Assembly (NCBI RefSeq): GCF_014192395.1
Contig: NZ_JACHXW010000012.1
Location: 1-64,000, forward strand
Direction of reading: 5' to 3'
DNA from: Paenibacillus endophyticus
GTDB taxonomy: Bacteria > Bacillota > Bacilli > Paenibacillales > Paenibacillaceae
Length of the DNA: 64,000 nucleotides
In this document: positions 1 to 9,335 of the stretch, one piece after another
How the letters are laid out: every line of letters begins with the position of its first letter
How positions within the stretch are numbered: position 1 is the first letter of the stretch
Translations under genes and position numbers: made by a program
Notes under the pieces: model-generated
Database searches by the model: none
Told to the model about the DNA's origin: nothing
Seen by the model: the letters and a program-made list of their open reading frames with translations, nothing else

Positions 1-151
1 GTTTGATTAACAACCGGCCCCGTAAATGTCTAGGGTGGAGGTCGGCTCACGAAGCTTTCATGGACGAGGTGTCGCACTTAGCTTGACAATTCGTCTTAAA
101 TAAAAGACTTAATATGTTTCACGCGATAAAGTATTCTTCTATATCTACGAG

Positions 152-192
152 AAACGGATACCCTCCTCTTGCAGAGGACGGCGAAGCCGTTT
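152..192. repeat. Nested palindrome of unknown role
   Basis: The outer arms AAACGG and CCGTTT enclose a second hairpin with arms TCCTC and GAGGA. The 3' side is only weakly T-rich (TTTCTTCTT), so it may be a terminator for a gene left of the window or a dispersed palindromic element. Bases 1-228 otherwise show no supported gene. Confidence 0.35.
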
Positions 193-228
193 CTTCTTGC
201 AAATCATTTGTATCCTTTCTGTAACTTA

Positions 229-258
229 TTGAGCCCCGTTTTCGTTATATTGTATAAG
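229..258 (+). promoter_or_regulatory. Possible sigma-A promoter of the 306 gene
   Basis: TTGAGC and TATAAG are separated by 18 bases and lie about 50 bases before the start codon. The match is moderate and rests on sequence alone. Confidence 0.35.
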
Positions 259-305
259 TAAGCAGAATATAAATATAAACCATACCCAAAAGGAGCGTCA
301 GCGCT

Positions 306-815
306 ATGAAAAAATTTGGAATGATCGCAGTTGTCGCGATAGCTTGTCTCACGGCCTTTAGCTTTGCGCCGACGGGAGGCCGTGAATATACACCGCTAGA
401 GCAATCGTCGGATATGGAAAGCGGTTATATCGAGCAGGTGCAGGAGCGAGATGGCCACTACATTTTGTCCATTGACGGAATTGATTGGTTCGAAGGCCAA
501 GAAGCCATTGCGCCGTTTCTTGAACGAGAAGGGGACTCCGAACTGGATGGACCACCGGACGACTACTATATTATTAATGACGAGAGCAGCCTGCACGACC
601 TTCCCATTGCGGAGGATGCCGAGGTACTGATGCAAATCTACAACCGTACCGGCAATGCAGCCGAAGCGGATATCATTTGGAATGAGCCCATTTCAATAGA
701 AACGTTTGTCAAACTGCTGAGCACAGAGGATGATCTGGATATCAAAAGCTTCCCTTATCATTTGACCGTTCAGAACGGTGAAATTACACGCATTGTTCAG
801 CAATATGTTCCTTAA
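306..815 (+). CDS. Small secreted protein of unknown function
   Basis: The 169-residue product starts with a basic pair and a hydrophobic stretch (residues 1-20) followed by a small-residue region, which is a typical Sec signal peptide; no convincing lipobox is present because the residue three before Cys14 is alanine. The mature part is acidic, rich in Asp and Glu, and has no motif I recognise. An AAAGGAGCG ribosome binding site precedes the ATG. The gene stands alone, converges with the hydrolase gene on the other strand and shares a hairpin terminator with it. I assign no function. Confidence 0.7.
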   Translation: MKKFGMIAVVAIACLTAFSFAPTGGREYTPLEQSSDMESGYIEQVQERDGHYILSIDGIDWFEGQEAIAPFLEREGDSELDGPPDDYYIINDESSLHDLPIAEDAEVLMQIYNRTGNAAEADIIWNEPISIETFVKLLSTEDDLDIKSFPYHLTVQNGEITRIVQQYVP

Positions 816-838
816 CCGTATCGCTCAACGAACACAAA

Positions 839-890
839 GAAAGGCTCAGGCCGCAGACATGGAAATTGACTGCAGCTTGAGCCTTTCTAT
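839..890. terminator. Bidirectional terminator
   Basis: A 17-base stem with two mismatches (AAAGGCTCA on the left, TGAGCCTTT on the right) lies between two convergent genes. A/T-rich flanks let it serve both strands. Confidence 0.7.
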
Positions 891-902
891 TATTAGGGAT
901 AA

Positions 903-1745
903 TCAATCTCTTCCGGCTTCGTAGATTTTTTGGGCAAGCATGGCCGGATTGGTTTTTGCCGTTGTCATATGGTCGCCATTTCCTTCTATATATCGGAATA
1001 GACCTAATCGGTTGGACATATGCGGATGCCAGCCGTATTCACTATTAAACTGAGGCAATACGTTATCCTCCGTCAAATAAATATAGCTTTTCGGAACGGC
1101 GAGGCTGTAAAATTTTTTGAGATCAAGCTTTTCGTAACTTGGTTTGGCGGATTCCGGGCTGATCTGATTGTAGATGTATTCGGCCATGCCTAAGCTGGCT
1201 AAATTAACGAAGGTGTCGCGAAATATCGGAAATGGCAGCAAAATCGTATCGTCAGTCGTGCTTTCTCTCAGCTGTTTGAATAAGGCCAAATATGCCGGCG
1301 GGAATTCATCGGCAACCATTTCACCGTCATTAAGTACGAAGGCATTCCAGAAAACAAGCCGTTTCAGTCGGTCTGGTATCTGCTGGGCTACCGTCTGCAC
1401 GAGCGTGCCGCCAAAGCTATGGCCAACCAGCACGATATTATGCAGGTCTCGCGCGACGATGTCGTCTACGATCGATTGCGTTAGCATCGCATGTGTCACA
1501 TTTTTATTCGTATAGGCTCCATGACCCGGATATTCCGGCACGAAGACGGTATGCCCCATTTTGCGAAGCTCGGCGGCTATTCCATCCCAGAAGCTCGTAT
1601 CTGCCCAGGCTCCGTGGATCAAAACGAAGGTAAGCGGCTGTTCACTCGGTCTAGGGGCATAGCGAGCACATACAGGATAAACATTCGTATAGGGATGAGG
1701 ATGGGGGTATGTCCAGGTCATCCACTCATGCTGATAGGGATACAT
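903..1745 (-). CDS. Alpha/beta hydrolase
   Basis: A 280-residue alpha/beta-hydrolase fold protein. The oxyanion-hole motif LIHGAW is at residues 42-47, the nucleophile elbow GHSFGG places the catalytic serine at 110, and GNGDHMTT near the C-terminus supplies the likely histidine at 259. The first 36 residues are rich in Tyr, Pro, His and Trp and precede the conserved fold. The start is supported by GAGGAG seven or so bases upstream. Substrate is not evident; the family includes esterases and C-C hydrolases of the salicylate-esterase/EstX-like type. It lies downstream of, and on the same strand as, the BrkB-like gene with a 112-base gap, so cotranscription is possible. Confidence 0.82.
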   Translation of the reverse strand: MYPYQHEWMTWTYPHPHPYTNVYPVCARYAPRPSEQPLTFVLIHGAWADTSFWDGIAAELRKMGHTVFVPEYPGHGAYTNKNVTHAMLTQSIVDDIVARDLHNIVLVGHSFGGTLVQTVAQQIPDRLKRLVFWNAFVLNDGEMVADEFPPAYLALFKQLRESTTDDTILLPFPIFRDTFVNLASLGMAEYIYNQISPESAKPSYEKLDLKKFYSLAVPKSYIYLTEDNVLPQFNSEYGWHPHMSNRLGLFRYIEGNGDHMTTAKTNPAMLAQKIYEAGRD

Positions 1746-1857
1746 GTTTAATTTCTCCTCGCATTCAGATACATCAGCATATGCCCATATGCCCGTATGC
1801 GTTCAAGCGTAACTGGCAAGCGAATATTGAACGAGGTTCCATCAAGCAAGCCATAGA

Positions 1858-2757
1858 TCAGGTCAGGTTTATGTTTTTGCTTTTGTCGACAGGCAGCCGA
1901 AAGCTATGTCTGGCTGTTTTGGATTGCGGCGGCTTATTCCTCGCAGATGCGAGCGTTGCGTTGATCTCACCCCCAAGCATAATGAGAATCGAGCTCATGT
2001 AGAGCCAGATTAATAGAATGATCATTCCTCCAAGGCTTCCGTAGGTTTTTGAATAGTTCGAGAAATTGTTGATGTAAAATTGGAAAGAGATCGAAGTGAT
2101 AATCCAACCAAAGGTTGCGAACAATGCTCCCGGAACCACCTCTTTAAGGCTTAACCTTCGGCTCGGCACGATCCAATACAACAAAGTGAAGGCACATGCC
2201 ATTGCTGCAATTGGAATGAGGTATTTGATTATGCCCCATATCCATTGGAAGCCGCTCGGATAACTGAGCCATTCAAATAAATACTGACCGATCGCTTGAC
2301 CGAATATGAGCATAACCATAACTAATATGATGACAACCACAAGAAAGACAGTAGCAAGCACGGAAATGCCGCGCACCTTCCAGAAAGGGCGTTGCTCCGC
2401 CACGTCATATGCTTTGTTGAGTCCTTTCATAATTGCGTTGATGCCGTTGGAAGCAGACCATATGGTAGCGATCATCCCGAAGGAAAGCAGAGTACCGCTG
2501 CTGTTGTCAACGACCTCGGAGAGAATTCCGCTGAGCGTATCGCTAGCTTCCGCAGGAAGCACCCGAATAAATTGTGCGATCACGCTATCGCCGGATAACT
2601 CGATAAAACCAAGCAAGCTGACCATGAAAATTAAAAACGGGAAAAACGATAGAATCAAGTAATACGTTAGTTGCGCCCCTAGTGCAGGAACGTCATCCTC
2701 CCGGAAACGACTGTAAAGGCATTTTATAAATTGTACCGCTTGTGACTTGCTTCTCAT
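1858..2757 (-). CDS. YihY/BrkB-family inner membrane protein
   Basis: The 299-residue protein carries six hydrophobic segments in the YihY/BrkB pattern, beginning with the conserved ALGAQLTYYLILSFFPFL region around residues 25-45 and including the family signature with SASNGINAIMKGLNKAYDV near 105-125. Members sit in the cytoplasmic membrane and are annotated as envelope or transport-related proteins; once miscalled RNase BN. AAGGAG lies 8 bases before the ATG. The C-terminal tail is short and basic. Specific substrate or role cannot be read from sequence. Confidence 0.85.
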   Translation of the reverse strand: MRSKSQAVQFIKCLYSRFREDDVPALGAQLTYYLILSFFPFLIFMVSLLGFIELSGDSVIAQFIRVLPAEASDTLSGILSEVVDNSSGTLLSFGMIATIWSASNGINAIMKGLNKAYDVAEQRPFWKVRGISVLATVFLVVVIILVMVMLIFGQAIGQYLFEWLSYPSGFQWIWGIIKYLIPIAAMACAFTLLYWIVPSRRLSLKEVVPGALFATFGWIITSISFQFYINNFSNYSKTYGSLGGMIILLIWLYMSSILIMLGGEINATLASARNKPPQSKTARHSFRLPVDKSKNINLT

Positions 2758-2909
2758 TTGTGGTCACGCTCCTTTTCCTATAAAATTAAACAGATCGACA
2801 ACCGAGTTAAACAGCTGCATGCGAGAAAAGAAAAAAGAAGCTTGTAGGAAATGCTCAATCCATGTCGAATACGTTAACTATCAATTTAAATATTAAGGGA
2901 GTGGACCTA

Positions 2910-3317
2910 TTGTTTTTGAATTTCATTCAGTCCAAAGAACATAAAATTGCATTTCTGGAGCTTGCCCATGTCGTCGCAAATGCTGACGGATACGTACATA
3001 AGAAGGAACAAAACTATTTGCAATCTTATATGAATGAAATGGATATTCAGCCCACGGAAGTTCAATTTACACCTGGCAAGCGGCTGACGGATATCGTCGG
3101 CAGCCTGAATGACGAGCATTTGAAAAATATCTTTTTCGCTGAAATCCTACTGCTCATCTACGCCGACGGCGATTACAATGATGATGAAAAGAAGTTGACG
3201 GAAGATTTAAAGAAACAGTTCGGGCTGTCGGACCAGACATACGAGACGATAAAGGATTGGGTTTCGCGTATGGATCAGTTGAAAATAGAAGGTCTTAAGC
3301 TCATTCTAAACACATAA
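2910..3317 (+). CDS. TerB-like acidic protein
   Basis: The product is predicted to be about 135 residues. I choose TTG at 2910 because AAGGGAG sits 8 bases before it; the in-frame ATG at 2862 has no Shine-Dalgarno sequence. Two half-repeats typical of the TerB fold are visible: a helix with AHVVANADGYVHKKE and, later, LLLIYADGDYNDDEKKL, each with an acidic loop that could bind a metal ion. TerB-family proteins are cytoplasmic helical bundles associated with tellurite and stress phenotypes, but many stand-alone homologues have no known role. Followed by its own terminator. Confidence 0.65.
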   Translation: MFLNFIQSKEHKIAFLELAHVVANADGYVHKKEQNYLQSYMNEMDIQPTEVQFTPGKRLTDIVGSLNDEHLKNIFFAEILLLIYADGDYNDDEKKLTEDLKKQFGLSDQTYETIKDWVSRMDQLKIEGLKLILNT

Positions 3318-3343
3318 ACCATATAGCAGGACCATTTGCCAAC

Positions 3344-3384
3344 CACCTTCATTTCTTTTCTAGCCATAAGAATGAAGGTTTTTT
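3344..3384 (+). terminator. Rho-independent terminator
   Basis: Nine-base perfect stem (ACCTTCATT/AATGAAGGT) followed by six T, downstream of the TerB-like gene. Confidence 0.75.
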
Positions 3385-3434
3385 ACTTTTATTGGCACGT
3401 TTATTTGAATGCTCTTTTTAATCACGTTTATTCA

Positions 3435-3443
3435 TGGTATTAT
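3435..3443 (+). promoter_or_regulatory. Extended -10 element for the BI-1 gene
   Basis: TGGTATTAT matches the extended -10 pattern TG-n-TATNAT and lies about 38 bases before the chosen start; no good -35 box is evident. Confidence 0.35.
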
Positions 3444-3480
3444 GGGGTCAAAATCACATCAATACGAGGAGAAAGAGAAG

Positions 3481-4122
3481 ATGAGCTATAGTCAAACAAG
3501 CGGATACGGAAAGCCTATGCAAAAACTGATGTTAACGTTTTTCTTTGCCTTGCTTGTATCTATCGGCGGAATGCTGCTTGGAACGCTGCTGCCGCCTGTT
3601 GCAAGAATTCCTTTGTTCATATTGGAGCTTGCACTCATAGTCGGCATTATGTTTTTAAGAAAGTCCAAAGCGATCGGCTATTCATTAATGTATGCGTTTA
3701 TGGCTGTTTCCGGAGCGACGCTTCAGTTCGCAATTAGTTATTACATAGCAACAATCGGAACCGCGGTCGTTTTGGAAACCGTTGGGGTAGCCATTCTTGT
3801 ATATGCCGGGTTGGCCATTTATGCGACTTACTCGAAGGAGGATTTTCGTTTCCTCGGAGGGTTTTTGTTCGCATCGTTAATTGGATTAATTGTACTTGGT
3901 CTTATCCAATTTTTCGTTCCGTTTGTTGGCGTAATGGAGACGGTGTATGCGGGATTTGGCCTGCTGATCTTCATTGGGTACACGCTATATGACTTCAGCA
4001 GGATGTCGAAGGAAGGGTTCGATGAGCGCGAAATTCCGTTAATGGTCGTCAACATCTATCTGGATCTCGTGAACATCATTCTGTTCGCGCTTCGGTTCGT
4101 CAAATCCTTGCTTGATGACTAA
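3481..4122 (+). CDS. Bax inhibitor-1/YccA family membrane protein
   Basis: Start chosen at ATG 3481, preceded by GAGGAG at a good distance; an earlier in-frame ATG at 3409 lacks a ribosome binding site. The 213-residue protein has about seven membrane segments and ends with the family signature: LYDFSRM, then an amphipathic MVVNIYLDLVNIILFALR segment and a charged tail (two Asp). BI-1/YccA proteins (for example B. subtilis YetJ) form pH-sensitive calcium-leak channels; here the paired aspartates in the late helices (YDFSRM and YLDLVN) fit that pattern. Monocistronic, with a strong terminator. Confidence 0.85.
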   Translation: MSYSQTSGYGKPMQKLMLTFFFALLVSIGGMLLGTLLPPVARIPLFILELALIVGIMFLRKSKAIGYSLMYAFMAVSGATLQFAISYYIATIGTAVVLETVGVAILVYAGLAIYATYSKEDFRFLGGFLFASLIGLIVLGLIQFFVPFVGVMETVYAGFGLLIFIGYTLYDFSRMSKEGFDEREIPLMVVNIYLDLVNIILFALRFVKSLLDD

Positions 4123-4136
4123 CTGGCAGCACAAAG

Positions 4137-4169
4137 GCTAATCTCGTTGTTGGAGATTAGTCTTTTTTT
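4137..4169. terminator. Terminator shared by convergent genes
   Basis: Stem CTAATCTC/GAGATTAG with an eight-T run on the plus strand, between the BI-1 gene and the small minus-strand gene. Confidence 0.8.
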
Positions 4170-4173
4170 GTTG

Positions 4174-4389
4174 TTAATCGAAGCTGTTTCCATTTTGATT
4201 TGGAACGTTTTTTTTACGTTTACGGGCTTTCGCTCGCTTCTTGGATGAGGCGAGCTCAGAGAGCCATCTTCTTATTAATGAACGGTTTGCTGCCGTTCCA
4301 TCCAGGAACTCGCCTCGCTTTACCCGAAGCTCCCATTCCCGTTCTTGCTCGTTCCAACGTTTCTCAGCGATATAGTCATGTGGTAACAT
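4174..4389 (-). CDS. Small basic hypothetical protein
   Basis: A 71-residue protein with GAGGAGG seven bases before its ATG. The N-terminal half is mixed charged (EKRWNEQEREWELRVKRGEF), the C-terminal half is strongly basic (KKRAKARKRKK) and ends NGNSFD. No known domain is recognised; the basic tract suggests nucleic-acid contact, which is inference. It is divergent from the SgrR-type regulator and its upstream region covers the false N-terminal extension of that ORF, which supports the later start chosen for the regulator. Confidence 0.6.
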   Translation of the reverse strand: MLPHDYIAEKRWNEQEREWELRVKRGEFLDGTAANRSLIRRWLSELASSKKRAKARKRKKNVPNQNGNSFD

Positions 4390-4523
4390 CTCGTTTCCTC
4401 CTCAAGCCGTCTGTTTGGTGTACCTTAATTATGCAGTCGCGAAAAGGGGATAAAAAGAGTATAATCTGTTTCAGATATTTCCCCTTTTATTTGGAAGCGA
4501 AGTTAGGCAAGGAGGGCGCCAAG

Positions 4524-6323
4524 TTGTTGTCTCATGAACGATATCTGCTTTTATATATGAAGCACGCGAATGCGGAGGGAGCTGGGATCCCCATTCCGAT
4601 AACGCTGGAGGAGCTCTCGGAGACGCTGCACTGCACGGAGCGGAACGTAAAGCTCATTCTCAAAAAACTTGGAGAAGACGGTTTTATCTCATGGACCGGA
4701 GGGCGTGGCCGTGGCAACCGCTCACAAATAACCTTTCTCCAGCCTAGGGAAAAGCTGCTGTATCAACTCGCGCAATTGACAGCGCAGAAAGGAGAATACA
4801 GGCTAGCCTTTGAGCTGATTGATCAGTTTGGGGAAGGAACCTCGGTGAGGAGCCAGTTCGCGAATTGGTTGAATGGACATTTCGGTTACCGCACCGAGAA
4901 GGTCGATGACCAAGATGCGGATATATTGCGTCTGCCCGTTTATCGGCCCATTCTGACGCTGGATCCGAAAGATCTTTATTATTCCTTCAGCGCGCATATG
5001 GTTAAGCAGCTGTTTGATTGCTTGGTTCGGTTCGACCGTGCGGCTGACCAAATCGTCCCCGCACTTGCTCATGCTTGGGAGTCCAATTCTCACGGCACGG
5101 AATGGACGTTTCACCTTCGCAAAGGGGTGTTCTTCCACCACGGTAGGGAATTAACTGCAGATGACGTGGCCTATTCGCTCAACCGTCTTCAAGGAAGCAG
5201 CGCTTCCGGGTGGTACGTACGGTCCGTTGCCCGAATAGAGATCAAGAACAAACGAACGGTCAAAATTACGCTGGAGAAGCCCAATTGGTTGTTTCCGCGG
5301 TTCCTTTGCTCGCCTGGATTGTCCATCGTCCCCCATGAATTAGTCGAGCAGGATGATCATTTCTGGGAGCATCCGGTAGGAACAGGACCATTTCACTTTA
5401 TGGAATGGACTGCTGACAGATTTACAATGGCTGCAAATACACAGTATTTCGGCGGTCGGGCTCATCTTGATGGCGTTGTCATCGTCATTATGCCGGAGAA
5501 TACATTCGAATATTCGAAGAGCTGGGAGCAATTGCTGGTCGATCATGACCTTAGGGAAAAAGAACCGAAGCACGGCTGGCAAAAAATCGAATCCGTTTGT
5601 AACGGGTGCAGCCTATTAACTTGGAATTTAGGCAAGCAGGGCATCCATCAGTCAGCAGACTTCCGTCAAGGGATTGACCTGCTCATCGACCGTTCACGTA
5701 TGATTCGAGAGCTTGGAGAGGACCTGATCTATCCTGCACGAGGGTTTCATCCGAATGACCTAGCAGCCAGCTGGGAGGATCGCGGGGATATCGAACTTGC
5801 CATCGAGCTGATTCGACAATCAGGTTATGATGGGACGGCAATTCGCATTTGCACGTATGGCATCCATGAGCAGGATGCATTATGGCTTAAACAGCATTTG
5901 GCCGTGTATGGCGTAAATATTACCGTACAGGTGGAAACATGGGAAACCATTCGCGAGCCTCATATTCTCCGCAACGCAGACTGTCTCTTATACTGTGTCG
6001 TTTTCGCGGAGGACGAGGTATGCTTTATCGAGCTATATGAGCAGACCGGTAATTTCTTAAGAACACATTTGGACCCGAAAATCAGCGGCTGGGTGAAGAA
6101 CACGATCGATGACGCTCTAGCCAGCAAGGAATATGTGAATCTTTGGCAGCGTTTGCTGTCCATAGAAGCCAAGCTGAAGCAAGAGCATATGGTCATTTTC
6201 CTGCTGCACAAGAAGCTCAACACCTACTATAATCCAAATATCAAGGGAGTAGGGGTAAACTCGCTTGGTTGGATTGATTTAAAAGATATATGGTTGGAGC
6301 AAGCAAGCGAGCCATCGTCTTAG
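4524..6323 (+). CDS. SgrR-type regulator: winged helix plus solute-binding domain
   Basis: The real start is most likely TTG 4524, since AAGGAGG lies 8 bases upstream; the ORF extends to 4200 only because the antisense small gene leaves that frame open. The 599-residue protein begins with an SgrR-type helix-turn-helix (LLSHERYLLLYMK to about residue 70), followed by a family-5 solute-binding fold (from about residue 145: LPVYRPILTLDPKDLYYSF, WTFHLRKGVFFHHGRELTADDVAYS) normally used by oligopeptide-binding proteins. It has no signal peptide, so the binding fold must sense a cytoplasmic ligand. E. coli SgrR responds to glucose-phosphate stress; in Gram-positives the ligand and targets are usually unknown. 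No target transporter lies beside it; the next gene is the beta-amylase. Confidence 0.85.
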   Translation: MLSHERYLLLYMKHANAEGAGIPIPITLEELSETLHCTERNVKLILKKLGEDGFISWTGGRGRGNRSQITFLQPREKLLYQLAQLTAQKGEYRLAFELIDQFGEGTSVRSQFANWLNGHFGYRTEKVDDQDADILRLPVYRPILTLDPKDLYYSFSAHMVKQLFDCLVRFDRAADQIVPALAHAWESNSHGTEWTFHLRKGVFFHHGRELTADDVAYSLNRLQGSSASGWYVRSVARIEIKNKRTVKITLEKPNWLFPRFLCSPGLSIVPHELVEQDDHFWEHPVGTGPFHFMEWTADRFTMAANTQYFGGRAHLDGVVIVIMPENTFEYSKSWEQLLVDHDLREKEPKHGWQKIESVCNGCSLLTWNLGKQGIHQSADFRQGIDLLIDRSRMIRELGEDLIYPARGFHPNDLAASWEDRGDIELAIELIRQSGYDGTAIRICTYGIHEQDALWLKQHLAVYGVNITVQVETWETIREPHILRNADCLLYCVVFAEDEVCFIELYEQTGNFLRTHLDPKISGWVKNTIDDALASKEYVNLWQRLLSIEAKLKQEHMVIFLLHKKLNTYYNPNIKGVGVNSLGWIDLKDIWLEQASEPSS

Positions 6324-6368
6324 GTTCCTAATAGATAATAGACGCCAATAAGCATATAAAAAACGTTA

Positions 6369-6405
6369 GGGCTTCTGCTTGCAACTTGAGCAGAAGCTCT
6401 ATTTT
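6369..6405 (+). terminator. Terminator after the SgrR-type gene
   Basis: GCTTCTGCT/AGCAGAAGC stem with loop of about nine bases and a TCTATTTT tail. Confidence 0.7.
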
Positions 6406-6529
6406 GTGCAGAGTAGACAAAATATTCCACCTTTTAGTACAAGGAATTGCGTGTTCAATCATCATGAATCCTTTTAAGATGAACTTGTAAGGGATTACGA
6501 AAATATAAGAAAACAGGAGGCTGATCGTA

Positions 6530-9148
6530 TTGTATGCAAGAAACACGATTTGGAGGAAGGTTTGTTTATTTGGATTAAGTGCCGTGATGTTCTTATCCAC
6601 GTTCTTCGGTTCCTTTACCGGGGCCGCAAGCGCTAATGTAGCCAATGATTTTCAAGCATCGGTAATGGCACCATTAACGAAAATAACCGATTGGAACGCT
6701 TTTAAGAACCAATTGATTACGCTGAAAAATAACGGGGTTTACGCTTTAACGACTGATGTTTGGTGGGGGGACGTAGAAGCTGCAGGAGACAACCAATTTG
6801 ATTGGAGCTATTACAAAACGTACGCGAATGCAGTCATTGAATCGGGTTTGAAATGGGTTCCTATTCTATCGACGCATACCTGTGGCGGCAATCCCGGAGA
6901 TGATTGCAACATTCCGATTCCTTCTTGGTTATGGAGCAAAGGGACAGCCGATGAAATGAAGTACAAAAGCGAAAGCGGCTACGTCAACAATGAAGCCATA
7001 TCGCCGTTCTGGAGCGGAATTGCTACGCAATACAATGAACTTTACGCCTCATTTGCCCAAAACTTCGCAAGCTATAAGCCCGTCATCTCCAAAATCTATC
7101 TAAGCGCCGGCCCGTCAGGCGAGCTGCGCTACCCATCCTATTATCATTCCGCAGGCTGGAGCTATCCTTCACGAGGGAAGTTCCAAGTGTACACCGACAC
7201 AGCAAAAACGGCTTTCCGAACAGCTATGACGACCAAATACGGCTCCTTAACGGGGGTAAACCAAGCATGGGGGCTGCAATTAACGAATGTTAGCCAAATC
7301 AACCCACCGTCAGATGGCGATTCCTTCTATGCCACAGGAGGTTATCAAACAAATTACGGTAAGGATTTTCTAGCATGGAATCAAAGTGTGCTTGAGAATC
7401 ATCTAGGCGTCATCGGTGAGGCAGCACATACACAGCTAGATTCGACATTCGGCGTTCGAATTGGCGCCAAAATCTCAGGCATCCATTGGCAGATGAACAA
7501 CTCATCAGCTCCGCATAGCGCAGAGCATGCGGCGGGTTATTATAATTACAATGGCATTATCCAAAAATTCAAAGACAGTGATTTGGATTTAACGTTTACC
7601 GCGCTGGAGATGTACGATAGCGGTACGGCACCAGCATATTCACAGCCTTCGACTTTGGTTGACACAGTTTCCTCGATTGCGAATGTGAAAGGCGTACGCT
7701 TGAATGGGGAAAATGCTTTGCCGACCGGCAGCTTCCAGAAGATTGAAGAACAGATCATGAAATGGAGCTATAACGGCTTTACGCTGCTTCGCTTAGCAAA
7801 TGTCGTTAATCAAGATGGCTCGCCTACAGGCAACCTGGCAGGCTTCAAGCAGTATGTCATCAATCATGCGGGTCCTATCGTGCAGCCAGGCGACAACCAA
7901 GTGACGATTTATTACAAAAAGGGATATGCCTCGCCTTTTATTCATTATCGACCGACAGGCGGTATATGGACGACGGCACCTGGCCAGCCAATACCAAATT
8001 CTGAAATAGCCGGCTATTCCAAAATAACGATCGAGATTGGATCTGCGATCCAATTAGAAGTAGTCTTCAATAATGGCAGCGGTACCTGGGACAGCAACAA
8101 TATGCAGAACTATCTCTTTAACGAAGGGGTGTTCACCTTCATGCCGAGCACTAACGGAACGGCAGGCGTGATCACAGCAGGAGCCCCGCAAGGAATAGAC
8201 ACGACAGCGCCAAGCACGAACACCGTAACCGTTTATTATAAAAAAGGATTTGCAACGCCATATATCCATTACCGGCCAGTTGGAGGAACGTGGACCACGG
8301 TACCCGGTACGGCAATGCCAAACGCCGAAATCAGCGGTTATGCCAAGCTGACGATCAATATTGGAACAGCAACCCAATTGGAGGCCTGCTTTAATAACGG
8401 GAGCGGTACATGGGATAGCAATCAATCACAAAACTACCTTTTCAGCACAGGGATTTGGACGTATACTCCGGGTGCTAGTGGCGCAACTGGCATGATTACG
8501 GCTGGACCAACTCCAAATCCAGATACCACAGCGCCAAGTGCACCAAGCAGCTTAGCTGTCACAGGTAAAACGGATTCCGCTGTTACGTTAAGCTGGACGG
8601 CATCCACCGATACGGTAGGCGTCACGGGTTACGAGCTTTGGCGTAACGGAGCCAAAGTGGCAACGACGCCTTCCACAAGCTATTCACATACTGGTCTGTC
8701 TGCAGCAACTGCCTATAGCTTTTCAGTTAAAGCATATGATGCAGCAGGCAATGTATCGGATGTTAGTAACGTCATATCCGAAACGACTAATCCAGTCACA
8801 GTGGGGAACAGCGTCACGATATATTACAAGAAGGGGTATGCAGCGCCATACATCCACTACCGCCCGGCAGGCGGAGCCTGGACGGCTGTACCCGGCAAGC
8901 CTATGGCTGATTCCGAGGTTAGCGGCTATGCCGAAATAACGATTGCCCTCGGAACAGCAACCCAGCTCGAAGCGGTGTTCAATAACGGCAGCGGCACTTG
9001 GGACAACAACAATGCGCAAAACTATCTCTTCAACGCAGGGCTTCATGTATATACCCCGAATACAAATGGCACGCCTGGATCTATCTCACAGCCAGCAGAA
9101 TTCCCCCCAGCTAACACTGGGGGCGTTTCGCTGTTCGGCACCGACTGA
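6530..9148 (+). CDS. Secreted beta-amylase (GH14) with CBM25 x3 and FN3
   Basis: The 872-residue extracellular enzyme would release maltose from non-reducing ends of starch. It starts at TTG with GGAGG nine bases before. A signal peptide covers about residues 1-35 (cleavage after AASA). The GH14 barrel spans roughly 40-445 and shows family motifs: STHTCGGNPGD, the general-acid glutamate in GPSGELRYPSY and the general-base glutamate in LNGENALP. Then follow CBM25 starch-binding modules from about 458 and 566, an FN3 domain at about 667-755, and a third CBM25 from about 762; each CBM25 begins V-T-(I/V)-YYKKG and contains NNGSGTWD. The three modules are close in sequence and arose by duplication. 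Bacterial homologues are the beta-amylases of Paenibacillus and B. cereus, which usually carry one or two such modules. Confidence 0.93.
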   Translation: MYARNTIWRKVCLFGLSAVMFLSTFFGSFTGAASANVANDFQASVMAPLTKITDWNAFKNQLITLKNNGVYALTTDVWWGDVEAAGDNQFDWSYYKTYANAVIESGLKWVPILSTHTCGGNPGDDCNIPIPSWLWSKGTADEMKYKSESGYVNNEAISPFWSGIATQYNELYASFAQNFASYKPVISKIYLSAGPSGELRYPSYYHSAGWSYPSRGKFQVYTDTAKTAFRTAMTTKYGSLTGVNQAWGLQLTNVSQINPPSDGDSFYATGGYQTNYGKDFLAWNQSVLENHLGVIGEAAHTQLDSTFGVRIGAKISGIHWQMNNSSAPHSAEHAAGYYNYNGIIQKFKDSDLDLTFTALEMYDSGTAPAYSQPSTLVDTVSSIANVKGVRLNGENALPTGSFQKIEEQIMKWSYNGFTLLRLANVVNQDGSPTGNLAGFKQYVINHAGPIVQPGDNQVTIYYKKGYASPFIHYRPTGGIWTTAPGQPIPNSEIAGYSKITIEIGSAIQLEVVFNNGSGTWDSNNMQNYLFNEGVFTFMPSTNGTAGVITAGAPQGIDTTAPSTNTVTVYYKKGFATPYIHYRPVGGTWTTVPGTAMPNAEISGYAKLTINIGTATQLEACFNNGSGTWDSNQSQNYLFSTGIWTYTPGASGATGMITAGPTPNPDTTAPSAPSSLAVTGKTDSAVTLSWTASTDTVGVTGYELWRNGAKVATTPSTSYSHTGLSAATAYSFSVKAYDAAGNVSDVSNVISETTNPVTVGNSVTIYYKKGYAAPYIHYRPAGGAWTAVPGKPMADSEVSGYAEITIALGTATQLEAVFNNGSGTWDNNNAQNYLFNAGLHVYTPNTNGTPGSISQPAEFPPANTGGVSLFGTD

Positions 9149-9335
9149 AGCAAACGAAGCCTCAATCCTTTCATCACAGACTCGTTTAACATTACATGCT
9201 TGATTTGCCGATATAATATACATTGGCGGATCGCGATATAAGGATCATCATAAATCGGGTTTAATTAAATAAAGGATATTTTTGCTGCAGCGCGAATTCA
9301 TACGTAAATATAAAAATCAAGGTAGGAGGGTAATC

